In this document: positions 7,139-15,408 of the stretch, in pieces | Layout: every line of letters begins with the position of its first letter | Numbering within the stretch: position 1 is the first letter of the stretch | Assembly: GCA_050735975.1 (NCBI GenBank) | Contig: JBOHVS010000261.1 | Span: forward strand, 1 to 24,509 | Origin: DATMBL01 sp050735975 | GTDB lineage: Bacteria; Desulfobacterota; Binatia; UBA9968 | Length of the DNA stretch: 24,509 nt | Direction of reading: 5' to 3' | Translations under genes and position numbers: made by a program | The notes under the pieces: generated by a model | Told to the model about the DNA's origin: nothing | The model's input: only the letters and a program-made list of their open reading frames with translations | Databases searched by the model: none

Positions 7139-7153
7139 GCGCGCGATACAGAT
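7130..7153. promoter_or_regulatory. Perfect 24-bp palindrome, probable operator
   Basis: ATCTGTATCGCG followed directly by its reverse complement CGCGATACAGAT, without a single mismatch. It overlaps the -35 region of the minus-strand promoter, the usual position of a dimeric repressor site. The regulator cannot be named from the sequence. The rest of the 7018-7292 gap shows no gene. Confidence 0.7.
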
Positions 7154-7292
7154 CAAGCCGCCTTTGTCCCGTGACCGAATCACAGTTCGAAACAAAACCT
7201 TGCCCATCGGATGTGATCATTCACCAGGCCAGGCGGGACCGGCAAGCTTGCTTCTTGCCCCTTTGCTCTATGCTCTGTGCGCTTTACGCTTT

Positions 7293-8813
7293 TTACCGAC
7301 CCGGCGGCATTCTAATTTCCGGTCGATCCGGTTTCGACCAATCCAGATGAAAGAATGCACCTCCTGGTCGATCGGTGCGTTCATAGGTGTGCGCGCCGAA
7401 ATAATCGCGCTGCGCCTGCAGGAGGTTTGCCGGCAGCTGGGCGGCCCGGTAGCCATCATAATAGGCTAAAGCCGACATAAAGGCTGGAGCCGCGACCCCT
7501 GCTTCGGCCGCCACAGACACGACCCTGCGCCATCTCGCCTGGTTGTTTCGGATCTGTTGATTGAAGTACGGATCCAGTAATAAGTTTACGAGCTTCGGAT
7601 CGCGCGCGTACGCATCAGTGATCTTCTGTAAGAAGCACGCCCGAATGATGCATCCGCCGCGCCAGATGCCGGCGATCGAGGCCAAATCCAGCTTCCAGCC
7701 GTACTCGCTCTCGGCCGAGCGCATAAGCTGAAAACCCTGCGCGTAGGCGCAGATTTTCGAGCAATATAAGGCATCGTGCACGGCGTTGATCAATTCATCC
7801 CGATCGCCCGTGAATTGATAGCCGGGTCCGGCAAAGTGTCTTGACGCCTCGACCCGCTCCGCCTTCAGCGCGCTCAGGCAGCGGGCGAAAACAGCCTCGG
7901 CAATCGAGTTGGCGGGTATTCCCATATCGAGCGCATTGATGCTCGTCCATTTACCGGTCCCTTTCTGCTGGGCGGTGTCGAGAACATAATCCACCAGAAA
8001 CCTGTCCGGATGTTGCGGATCGGGCTGTTGCAAAATGTCGGCGGTGATCTCGATCAGATAGGAATCGAGATCGCCTTCATTCCATCGAGCAAAGATCCGC
8101 GAAAGCTCATCGGGCTGAAGGTCCAAGAGATTCCGCATCAGGAAATACGCCTCGGAGATAAGCTGCATGTCGATGTATTCGATCCCGTTATGGATCATTT
8201 TTACGTAATGCCCTGCGCCGTTTTCGCCGATATAAGCCGAGCACGGCACGCCATCTTTCACCGGCGTGCCCGGAGTGCCGGTTTCAATCGCTTTGCCTGT
8301 CTCCGGGTCTACCTTCGCTGCGATCGCGTTCCAGATCGGCTCTAGATGTTCCCACGCATTCGCGTCGCCGCCGGGCATCAGCGAGGGCCCGAATCGCGCG
8401 CCGATTTCACCCCCGGAAACCCCCGATCCGAAAAACCGGCAATCGCCGGAGTATTCTTTTTCGCGACGAATCGTGTCGGTCCATTGACTGTTCCCGCAGT
8501 CTACGATCAGATCATCTTTTTCGATGCCGGTCTGAATGAGCTGCTTTACAACGGCATCGACGGCCGGGCCGGCTTTCACGAGAATGATGATCTTCCGCGG
8601 TCTTTCAATTGCGGCCACGAGGTCCGAGAGCTTTTCGCATCCGACAAGACTTCCGGGAGTATCAGGGTTGGCCGCGATAAAATCTTTGGTAACTTGCGTT
8701 GTGCGGTTAAATACGGCGATCTTAAATCCATGGTCGGCAATGTTGAGCGCCAGGTTTTGGCCCATGACCGCCAGGCCAATCAGCCCGAGATCCGCGAGGG
8801 TGCTTTCAGCCAT
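7293..8813 (-). CDS. gnd: 6-phosphogluconate dehydrogenase, decarboxylating
   Basis: 506 residues; start at 8813 with AGGAAAA upstream. Catalyses NADP-dependent oxidative decarboxylation of 6-phosphogluconate to ribulose 5-phosphate in the cytosolic pentose phosphate pathway. The N-terminal Rossmann domain has G-L-A-V-M-G-Q-N (13-20) and N36-R-T, which favours NADP. Substrate and catalytic positions are visible: S131 in the G-V-S-G-G-E segment, K205-M-I-H-N209-G-I-E212-Y, and the C-terminal signature Q-K-G-T-G-K-W. About 18 extra residues (169-187, Gly/Thr/Pro-rich) precede the K205 segment and make the protein longer than the usual 470-485. The usual Gly after I-E-Y is Ile. No zwf or other pentose phosphate gene is adjacent. 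Confidence 0.96.
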   Translation of the reverse strand: MAESTLADLGLIGLAVMGQNLALNIADHGFKIAVFNRTTQVTKDFIAANPDTPGSLVGCEKLSDLVAAIERPRKIIILVKAGPAVDAVVKQLIQTGIEKDDLIVDCGNSQWTDTIRREKEYSGDCRFFGSGVSGGEIGARFGPSLMPGGDANAWEHLEPIWNAIAAKVDPETGKAIETGTPGTPVKDGVPCSAYIGENGAGHYVKMIHNGIEYIDMQLISEAYFLMRNLLDLQPDELSRIFARWNEGDLDSYLIEITADILQQPDPQHPDRFLVDYVLDTAQQKGTGKWTSINALDMGIPANSIAEAVFARCLSALKAERVEASRHFAGPGYQFTGDRDELINAVHDALYCSKICAYAQGFQLMRSAESEYGWKLDLASIAGIWRGGCIIRACFLQKITDAYARDPKLVNLLLDPYFNQQIRNNQARWRRVVSVAAEAGVAAPAFMSALAYYDGYRAAQLPANLLQAQRDYFGAHTYERTDRPGGAFFHLDWSKPDRPEIRMPPGR

Positions 8814-9084
8814 GACATTTTCCTTTCCATCTTATTGTACGGTCTCCTTGAGTATTTCTCAGCGCGCGTTCCACGATGATTCTATCACCGGCAAAGCAAA
8901 CAAAAAGCCGTAGGGAGGTCTCATCTAGCGGAGCGCGCATACCGATTTGCGCCAAACAGCCTGCCGGGCCCGTGATCTTGACTCACCCTGATTCGACTGC
9001 AAAGATACAAATTCTTTGGAAAAGTCATTTGACCGCTCAAATCGACGGGCTTTTCTGAACCCATGAATTCCGTTTGAGGCTTGC

Positions 9085-10794
9085 ATGTACAACGAACACT
9101 TCGGACTTCGAGAGGTACCATTTGATGTGACTCCGGATCCTCGCTTCTTCTATTCAAACCCTGTTTATCAGGAAGCTTTCACCGGCCTACGTTACGGGGT
9201 CAAGCTCCGCAAAGGTTTGATGGTCATGACGGGCGCAGCGGGAACAGGCAAGAGCACCTTGCTAAGAATGCTTGCGGAAAGATTTGAATCTCACATCGAT
9301 ACGGCATTGATCGCGAGACGCAACCTGGATTTCGCTGAATTGCTCCGGCTTATGTTGACCGAGTTCGGCCTGCCCAATCCGCCCGAGGGCCGGGATCCAA
9401 TGCTGCGGTACTTAAGACGCTATTTGACCGCCCGGCGTGAAAACAATCGCATAGCCGCCGTCTTGCTCGACGACGCTCACGATCTGGATCTTCGCACCCT
9501 TAAACAGATCGAGTTTCTCTCAAACCTGCAGGCGGACGGCATAGACTTACTGCAACTGGTATTGGCCGGACGGCCGGAACTGGAGAGAAAACTCGACGAA
9601 CCGGCGCTTCGGCCGATCAAGCAGCGTATCACCGTGTGGTGCCGCCTTGAGCCGCTAAAGACCCGTGACGTAGGGCCCTACATAGAGTATCGACTGGCCC
9701 AGGCCGGACGTCAGGACAAAGGGTTGTTTGAGCCAGACGCGGTTGAACAGATCGCAGTCTTGTCAAAGAGGATTCCCAAACTCATCAACGCAATCTGCGG
9801 TAAAGCGTTGCTTGCGGCCGCCGTTGCCGGCCAAAAAAGCGTTTCGTCGAAAATGATTCAGCGTGAGTTCCCGCGCGCGCAAGCATCCGAACCGCCAGCG
9901 GGAACTTTTTCGCGTTCTTTCAAACCTGAAAAAAAGATCACTTTTTCACCAACAAGCGGCGCGGGATCGGAAACTCAAGGTCGAGGCAGCGGATCTCGCG
10001 GAACGGCGAAAGAATGGCAGTGGTCTGCCGAGGAATTTATGATCGGCAATCACAGGAGGCCGGAGAACTTCCGGCGCGTTAGAAATCTTCGCGGATTGAC
10101 GATCGCCGGCTTCTTGGCGTTCGTGGTTGTCGTCGCTGGGGCGGCGCTCTACTTTGAGCGGCACCGCTGGTTCGGGTCGGAATCCTACGACATTGTTGCC
10201 GGGATTTCCTCCCTGCTGCCGCCGGCTTCCGGGCCGTCTCAGCCAAGCGACCTGACACGACCAAAAAACCCCGGTCCCTTTGGAACGCCCCGGCAAACAA
10301 GCGAACCGGCCGCGGGCAGCCTGGCTTCCGAGGTTTTTGAGGAACAATCCTCGAATGAGGCGTCTCGTATCCGGGAACCGCCGGCGCCGGGAAGGCCGTC
10401 GCCTTCGGCAAACGAAGAGAGGCTCGATTCGACTGCTTACGGGCAAACGTTGGCCGCGCAGGAAGGGGCGCGGATTGACACCAGGGTTTACGTGCATATG
10501 TTGCACGCGCGCGACCGCTTCGTCCTGGAGGACGTAAGCGACGCGCTTCGACATAGAGGTTACATCATTCCGTATACGCGTGTTGCGACCGGCAGAACTG
10601 AAGGCGATGTCAGGTTCTTTTTCCCTCAGGACAGGCGTGAAGCTGAGCGGGTGAAGTCGCTCATTGAGTCGGAACTCGGCAGCCGGGGCTACTATATTTC
10701 GCTCGAGCTGCTCGAACGTGATGGAAAAAAATTCCAACTCGCAGCGCCTGGAAACATCGAGGTGTGGCTCCCGCCGCTGCCGAACTCCGGATAG
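9085..10794 (+). CDS. GspA/ExeA-like AAA ATPase with membrane anchor and extracytoplasmic C-terminal domain
   Basis: 569 residues; start at 9085 follows GAGG by six bases. The opening Y-N-E-H-F-G-L-R-E-x-P-F is diagnostic of the ExeA/GspA family. Walker A is G50-A-A-G-T-G-K-S-T58 and Walker B is V-L-L-D129-D-A-H. The AAA core spans about 1-265. A low-complexity region leads to a single membrane helix (about 338-357), then a long Pro/Ser/Glu linker (360-460) and a compact alpha/beta domain (about 470-565) that resembles SPOR/LytR_C-type domains but is not certain. Family members use ATP hydrolysis to place secretion or pilus assemblies through peptidoglycan. Here no secretion genes are adjacent. 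The usual ExeA C-terminal wall-binding module is not recognisable. Confidence 0.85.
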   Translation: MYNEHFGLREVPFDVTPDPRFFYSNPVYQEAFTGLRYGVKLRKGLMVMTGAAGTGKSTLLRMLAERFESHIDTALIARRNLDFAELLRLMLTEFGLPNPPEGRDPMLRYLRRYLTARRENNRIAAVLLDDAHDLDLRTLKQIEFLSNLQADGIDLLQLVLAGRPELERKLDEPALRPIKQRITVWCRLEPLKTRDVGPYIEYRLAQAGRQDKGLFEPDAVEQIAVLSKRIPKLINAICGKALLAAAVAGQKSVSSKMIQREFPRAQASEPPAGTFSRSFKPEKKITFSPTSGAGSETQGRGSGSRGTAKEWQWSAEEFMIGNHRRPENFRRVRNLRGLTIAGFLAFVVVVAGAALYFERHRWFGSESYDIVAGISSLLPPASGPSQPSDLTRPKNPGPFGTPRQTSEPAAGSLASEVFEEQSSNEASRIREPPAPGRPSPSANEERLDSTAYGQTLAAQEGARIDTRVYVHMLHARDRFVLEDVSDALRHRGYIIPYTRVATGRTEGDVRFFFPQDRREAERVKSLIESELGSRGYYISLELLERDGKKFQLAAPGNIEVWLPPLPNSG

Positions 10795-10826
10795 TCCCGC
10801 TATTGGCCGCCAAACTGCGGGCAGTT

Positions 10827-12290
10827 TTAACCCGATTGTCTTTTTTCCAAACGAATCGACAGGATGCCTCGTTGAATAAATATGCTCTGTCGACTCGTTC
10901 GTTTTGTAAGCTCCTCGACGAGATTCAACAGTGGATTACGGGCCATCGCGTAACTGCGGGCCGGACCCGCGGCGCGCATCCGGTCCACATCTTCCTTACT
11001 GGTAAAGAACCGTGATAGAAGCTCTTCGTCCGAAACCCCCGGCCCGCCGAATTTCCGACGCAGCTCTCCGAGCGAGGCGTGCGGCAGCTCTTGTTTGGCG
11101 ATTTCGCTCGCCCGCGCCCGGTTTAAAACCTTGTCCTTTACGTTTACGTCCATCAGCGCGCCGCCCTCTTTTCCCCAGACTCCGAGCGCATATTGGATCG
11201 TTTGGTCGGTTACTTCCCTGTAACGCTCGCCGACGATCACGTTGATGGCGGCCTGGCTGCCGACGAACTGAGAGAGGGGCGTCACCATAATCGGGTAGCC
11301 AAACTCGGCTCGGACTCGAGCCGCCTCGTCCAAAGTTTCCTCCAGTCTGTTCTCCATACCGACCCGGCGTAGCTGATGTCGCAGGTTCGAGATCATGCCG
11401 CCGGGAATTTGGTGCACATACTGCGCATAGTCGTACTCCGGCGGCTTTCCAATGGCCAGGTTCTCCCGCTTGGCGATCGCCGTGAAGTGATCCGCCACCG
11501 GGCGAAGCGGTTCTTCATCGACGGACGGCGCAAAGCCCATCGCCTTGGCATTTCTCGCGACGTTGAAGATCGAAGGATTGGAGGAGCCATCGGCTAAAGG
11601 CGGAATCGCGGTGTTGATTGATTTTATATCCTTCTGGATGGCCTCCAGACAGCAGAGGGAACCAAGTCCTGTAGTACAGTGGGTGTGCAGCTCGACGGGA
11701 GTTCCATTAGCGCTGTGGAGAACCGCGGGAACGATGGTGCGCGTGCGCTCGGGCGTGAGAATCCCGCCGGGGTCTTTGAGGCAGACGCGGAAAACATTTA
11801 AGTTGAGCGCCGCGCGAGTCTTTTCGGCATAATATTCGTCCGTATGCCTTGGCGAACTGGTGTAGATTAGATTGATGATGGGCTCGAGTCCTGCGGCGCG
11901 GGCTTGCGCGACCCGCCATTTCCAATCCGCCGCATCGTTCCACGAGTCTGAGATGCGAACCTGCTTTACACCGAGATCTGCCATACACTTATCGTAAAGC
12001 TTATGCACGGCGCGAGGATAGATCTCGAATCCGCTCCGGGTGCCATGAATCACCCGAAGCGGGGTTTTCTTGATTCTCGCGACGACAAGCCGGTATCGCT
12101 CCCAGGGGTCTTCGCGCAGCTCGCGCACGCATTTGGGCAATTCAACGGGACCACCGAGCTCGATGGCCTCGAAGCCCGCTTGATCCATCTGATCGGCAAT
12201 CGGAAGGATCATTCCCGTCCTCATGCCGTAAGCCCAAAGACTTTGCTGGCCATCGCGGAGAGTTGTATCGACAAAACGAACTTCGTTCAT
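10827..12290 (-). CDS. HMGL-family carboxyltransferase (PycB/OadA-like, no biotin domain)
   Basis: 487 residues from the ATG at 12290; an in-frame upstream ATG adds 17 residues not expected in the family. The TIM-barrel signature D8-T-T-L-R-D-G-Q-Q, K172 in C-L-K-D-P-G-G, and metal ligands H202-T-H204 match the carboxyltransferase domain of pyruvate carboxylase subunit B and oxaloacetate decarboxylase alpha. The later segment I-P-G-G-M-I-S-N-L is the PYC_OADA domain. The biotin-attachment domain (A-M-K-M motif) that normally ends these proteins is absent and no biotin carboxylase lies nearby, so a free biotin carrier or a biotin-independent reaction must be assumed. Which acid it acts on is not visible. 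Converges with the ATPase gene over a 32-base gap. Confidence 0.88.
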   Translation of the reverse strand: MNEVRFVDTTLRDGQQSLWAYGMRTGMILPIADQMDQAGFEAIELGGPVELPKCVRELREDPWERYRLVVARIKKTPLRVIHGTRSGFEIYPRAVHKLYDKCMADLGVKQVRISDSWNDAADWKWRVAQARAAGLEPIINLIYTSSPRHTDEYYAEKTRAALNLNVFRVCLKDPGGILTPERTRTIVPAVLHSANGTPVELHTHCTTGLGSLCCLEAIQKDIKSINTAIPPLADGSSNPSIFNVARNAKAMGFAPSVDEEPLRPVADHFTAIAKRENLAIGKPPEYDYAQYVHQIPGGMISNLRHQLRRVGMENRLEETLDEAARVRAEFGYPIMVTPLSQFVGSQAAINVIVGERYREVTDQTIQYALGVWGKEGGALMDVNVKDKVLNRARASEIAKQELPHASLGELRRKFGGPGVSDEELLSRFFTSKEDVDRMRAAGPARSYAMARNPLLNLVEELTKRTSRQSIFIQRGILSIRLEKRQSG

Positions 12291-12625
12291 TGCGGTTTCC
12301 GTCGTTAGAGTTCCCCACCCCGCTCGCTTCAGATTGCTCAAGGTACGATCTCAGGCTTCCAGGACGTGGAAATATCCACTTTGAACTACCGAGTCAAGGC
12401 GCCTTGTCCCTTACCTCGGTTGCTGTCATGCGCGGTTGGACGTATCTGTGCCCTTTAATTGAGATGGCTCGATATGTTTCTGTCGCAATTACAAATAGTT
12501 AGCTTTTAGACACCACCGGTATTCGCTGGCCCAAGTTGTCTTGTTACGCCACCCGATTCATAATCCAATTTGAAAACCGGACAGGGAATGTAGTATCAGG
12601 TAGTTGAGCAAGTCCGAGGTGAGCC
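12291..12625. other. Non-coding gap between divergent genes
   Basis: 335 bases without a credible gene, repeat or RNA. It separates the minus-strand carboxyltransferase gene from the plus-strand SH3-like gene and must hold promoters for both. Only the plus-strand candidate below could be seen. Confidence 0.6.
12536..12564 (+). promoter_or_regulatory. Candidate promoter for the TPR/SH3-like gene
   Basis: TTGTCT (12536-12541) and CATAAT (12559-12564) are separated by 17 bases, matching four and five of six consensus positions. The predicted leader is about 55 bases. A second weaker pair, TTGAAA (12570-12575) and TAGTAT (12591-12596) with 15-base spacing, lies just downstream. Confidence 0.35.
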
Positions 12626-13675
12626 ATGAAAGAAGTCCCGCAGTTCGACGTAACTCTGTCATACGTGGCGCTTCTTCTTGAGCAACAAAGGTACGACGAG
12701 GCGCTGCCAATTCTCGGTAGTTTGATGGATATGAATCCATCCGATCGTGAAGCACGGATGTACCGGGTGCTGGTCTTGAGAATACTCGTTCAGCGCCACT
12801 ATCTATCATCGAACCCAACTGACCGATCCGCCAGACATCCGGGCTCAACCGCAAACAAGGTTCTCGCAAAATTAGCGACGGTTCCGGGCGTCTTGGAAAT
12901 GTCCAACCTCATCCACGCGTTGGGCCGACTTTGTCGCGCAACGCAGCCGTCGTTCACGAAAGCCGCCTTCAATAGGCTTACTGTTGCCGCAGCAGCGTGC
13001 GGAATTCTTGTCACACCGCTGGCCCTCTACATGGGAAGTAGCCACGTAGGATTCGACGAACGAGCGCGGCCCAGTTCCACGGGTGCTTGGCATCCAATCG
13101 TCTCAGCTGTCGACGTCAAGCGCTATAGTCCCAGGAACACGACGGCGGCGGACGAGAATGATCCAGAGCGCCAATTGAGTAGCAATGCTGATGAGTGGCG
13201 CGTTTCGCGGGCGATGTCCGACCCGACTGACTTGAACCTACCGCTCCTATTCTGGACGACCCCGATTCCCGGCAAGAGCGATGCAGGGCAAACTGCGAAA
13301 GAACAGCGCGGGAAATTCGATGGGGCGAAGACGACGTCTCAGCTTGAGGCGCGTAGGGGCGTTTCCAAGCCTAAAGAGTTCGGCTCGGCTACGACCATTC
13401 AAAAGACGAGACGAATCGCTGCCAAGGAAAATCTTGGTAAGAAGACAAGGAAAGAGATTCTGGCACAGTACGAGTCCCGGCGACGAGTTCCTGTCAGGGA
13501 ATCTGCGCGCTTCGCAGCCGACATTGTCCAGGAGATCGCTAGAGGGACCCTCGTCAGCGTCTTGGAAGTTCGGGGATCATGGGCCAAGGTCGAGATTAGA
13601 GATCGCGGGATTATCGGGTTCATACGAAGAGAATTTCTCATTCCGGTTAATCTCGGCCTTGCGGTTGAGTCCTAG
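12626..13675 (+). CDS. TPR-like / single-TM / SH3-like domain protein
   Basis: 349 residues; GAGGTGA lies five bases before the ATG. Residues 7-55 look like one and a half TPR helices (A-L-L-L-E-Q-Q-R-Y-D-E-A-L-P-I-L). A hydrophobic helix at about 118-137 should cross the membrane, placing the N-terminus in the cytoplasm and the rest outside. A disordered Ser/Thr/Lys region follows. Residues about 282-341 form a bacterial SH3-like fold (R-V-P-V-R-E-S ... G-T-L-V-S-V-L-E-V-R-G-S-W-A-K-V), which in related proteins contacts the cell wall. I do not recognise a named family with this order. It could be an envelope-stress or wall-sensing protein; that is only inference. It ends 43 bases from the convergent repeat-protein gene. 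Confidence 0.7.
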   Translation: MKEVPQFDVTLSYVALLLEQQRYDEALPILGSLMDMNPSDREARMYRVLVLRILVQRHYLSSNPTDRSARHPGSTANKVLAKLATVPGVLEMSNLIHALGRLCRATQPSFTKAAFNRLTVAAAACGILVTPLALYMGSSHVGFDERARPSSTGAWHPIVSAVDVKRYSPRNTTAADENDPERQLSSNADEWRVSRAMSDPTDLNLPLLFWTTPIPGKSDAGQTAKEQRGKFDGAKTTSQLEARRGVSKPKEFGSATTIQKTRRIAAKENLGKKTRKEILAQYESRRRVPVRESARFAADIVQEIARGTLVSVLEVRGSWAKVEIRDRGIIGFIRREFLIPVNLGLAVES

Positions 13676-13718
13676 TCCTAGTCTTGAACCCCGCGAACCG
13701 GCAAAGCGCAAGGCGCTA

Positions 13719-14255
13719 TTAGCGCCAGCTCCACCAGCTGTAAGGATACCGCCAGCCGTAGTTATCGTATCGGCTATACCCGTAATCTCGATCATAGTAG
13801 TTGCCGTAGTGCCTGCCGTGGTACCGGTCGTAGTTCGGGTAATAACGGTCATGATAATTGTCTCTCCGGCCATAGTATGAATACCGGTTTCGGTCACCAT
13901 ACCGCCAGCGGTATGCGTCAAGATCCCGGTTAAGCTCCCGCCGGTCTTGCCGGAATTCCTGCCGGCTGTCCCGGAGGGCGTCTAAAGACTCCCGCACTTC
14001 CGCCCTATCACGAGTGATTTCACCCGGGCTCGCTCCCGATCTGCGGTCCGTTCTAAGCTCCCGCCGGTCCTGCCTTAAATCTCTACTATCGCTCCTGAAT
14101 TCTTGCCGGCTGCCGCGCAGTTCTCGGCGGTCCTGCCGGATCTCGTTCCCGAAACTTTTCCGGTGAGAACCCCGGTTGTCAGCCCATGCCCCATTCGTCA
14201 CAATTAAGACGCCGGCAACCAAACCGGCCAGAACCATGCCCTTATATCTGTTCAT
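13719..14255 (-). CDS. Exported Arg/Asp-rich repeat protein with Tyr-rich tail
   Basis: 178 residues from the ATG at 14255, eight bases after GGAGG; an ATG 15 bases earlier has no site. Signal peptide ends A-W-A25. Residues 36-115 are highly charged and repetitive: R-Q-D-R-R-E-L occurs at 40-46, 61-67 and 102-108, and S-R-Q-E-F-R at 49-54 and 97-102, probably a long amphipathic helix. Residues 116-178 are a Tyr/Arg/Asp/Asn-rich tail (Y-G-R-R, Y-Y-D-R-D-Y) ending S-W-W-S-W-R. The mature part has hardly any hydrophobic core. Function unknown; periplasmic, surface or polyanion-binding roles are possible. Two stop codons (TAA TAG) lie in a small hairpin GGCGCT-ATT-AGCGCC at 13712-13726. Confidence 0.75.
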   Translation of the reverse strand: MNRYKGMVLAGLVAGVLIVTNGAWADNRGSHRKSFGNEIRQDRRELRGSRQEFRSDSRDLRQDRRELRTDRRSGASPGEITRDRAEVRESLDALRDSRQEFRQDRRELNRDLDAYRWRYGDRNRYSYYGRRDNYHDRYYPNYDRYHGRHYGNYYDRDYGYSRYDNYGWRYPYSWWSWR

Positions 14256-14355
14256 GATCAGAGCCTCCATCTACTTCGTTTAGACGCCCTGATAATCGAT
14301 AAGTTACACCTGCGTTATGTCCCCAAATTCCTTAACAAATCGGGTGGATCGCTTT

Positions 14356-14447
14356 CGTCATTCCGCGCAAGCGGGAATCTAGATTTTTCTTTGTATTTTC
14401 CTGGATTCCGGCTCTCGCGTGCACCCGCCCGCTCGGCCGGAATGACG
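14356..14447. repeat. MITE/REP-like element with CGTCATTCC inverted ends
   Basis: A 92-bp unit begins CGTCATTCC (14356-14364) and ends GGAATGACG (14439-14447), perfect inverted termini. Inside, next to each end, are hairpin arms: TTCCGC-GCAA-GCGGGAA (14361-14377) and ATTCCGG ... CCGGAAT. This is the form of the common 'GTCATTCCCGC...' non-autonomous repeats of many Proteobacteria-like genomes. There is no transposase. It lies in the 14256-14664 gap, which otherwise shows no gene. Confidence 0.7.
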
Positions 14448-14664
14448 TCGGAATGGGTTAACGAACTTACGGGACAGCACACTACGCCGGGCGGTGATGT
14501 AAGAGGCTGCTGGCATCCAGCCGCCAGCTGAGGAATAATAATCGACAATCCAGGCGGGGGGAACCAAAAACGGCAACCAGCGGTTCATAGGATAATAGAG
14601 AATTTTCGAGAATAGCGGAAGATCGATCGGTTGAACTTCGCGCGAAACCACAGAGGGAGGAAAT

Positions 14665-15291
14665 ATGGGGGTTGTAAAAACATTGAAATGGTTTTCCGGG
14701 GTCGCCACGATGCTACTCGTGCTAAGCGGCGTTTTTAACGCTGCCGGCCAGAGTCCCGGCAGTACGCAGACCGCGAAAGCGACCTTTGCCGGCGGTTGTT
14801 TCTGGTGCATGGAACCGCCCTATGATGAACTCGACGGCGTTCTCTCCACCATTTCCGGCTATATCGGGGGCGCTAAAAAGAATCCGACCTATGAGGAGGT
14901 CTCGGCAGGTAAAACCGGCCATACCGAGGCGGTGCAGATCACCTACGATCCGAAGAAAATCAGCTACGAGAAGTTGCTCGATGTCTTTTGGCGCAACATC
15001 GACCCGCTCACCTCGAATGCTCAATTCTGCGATACCGGGAGCCAATATCGATCGGCGATTTTTTACCACGACAAGACGCAGAAGCATCTCGCCGAGAAAT
15101 CAAAAAAGTCTGTGCAAGCCCGCTTCAAGCAGCCGGTGGTGACTGAAATCGTTCCCGCCGTAGACTTCTATCCGGCGGAGGATTACCACCAGGACTATTA
15201 CAAGAAGAATCCTATCCGCTATAAGGTTTATCGCTATGGCTGCGGCCGAGACGAACGGCTACGCGAGCTTTGGGGCTCGGCAAAGAAGTAG
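14665..15291 (+). CDS. msrA: Exported peptide-methionine (S)-S-oxide reductase
   Basis: 208 residues; GGGAGG sits just before the ATG. The family reduces methionine-S-sulfoxide in proteins. The active-site motif G-C45-F-W-C48-M-E has C45 as the nucleophile. Other family blocks are G-Y-I-G-G, G-H-T-E-A-V, C122-D-T-G-S-Q-Y-R-S and Y-H-Q-D-Y-Y; C193 in Y-G-C-G near the C-terminus is a candidate resolving cysteine, as is C48. An N-terminal basic stretch and hydrophobic helix (residues 5-28, ending A-A-G-Q) look like a signal peptide, so this copy probably repairs envelope proteins. No msrB is fused or adjacent. Glutaredoxin follows on the opposite strand. Confidence 0.95.
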   Translation: MGVVKTLKWFSGVATMLLVLSGVFNAAGQSPGSTQTAKATFAGGCFWCMEPPYDELDGVLSTISGYIGGAKKNPTYEEVSAGKTGHTEAVQITYDPKKISYEKLLDVFWRNIDPLTSNAQFCDTGSQYRSAIFYHDKTQKHLAEKSKKSVQARFKQPVVTEIVPAVDFYPAEDYHQDYYKKNPIRYKVYRYGCGRDERLRELWGSAKK

Positions 15292-15408
15292 ATGGTTTTT
15301 TCTTCTTTTGTGCCCTCAGTCGTGCTCTTCGTGAGCTTCGTGGTCAAAATTCTTATTTTTTGGTTGCGGCGTAGCCGCGCTAAGTTCCTTGTGGTCAAAA
15401 GTCGGATT
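15292..15408. repeat. Extragenic repeat fragments between msrA and grxC
   Basis: The gap is built of units that look like dispersed environmental-genome repeats: CTTCGTGAGCTTCGTGGTCAA (about 15328-15348), the hairpin GCGGC-GTA-GCCGC (15364-15376), and a second CTTGTGGTCAAAAGTCGG unit. The three-frame translation is low-complexity and has no ribosome site, so I call no gene. The TTTTTT run at 15296 is too far from the CGAGC/GCTCG hairpin at 15264-15279 to be a convincing terminator for msrA. Confidence 0.45.

Noticed and set aside
10795..10826. Bidirectional terminator between the ATPase and carboxyltransferase genes
   Set aside because: Only a 5-bp CCCGC/GCGGG stem with a long loop is present and no T-run follows the stem directly.
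15264..15301. Intrinsic terminator for msrA
   Set aside because: The hairpin is inside the gene and the T-run is about 17 bases away.
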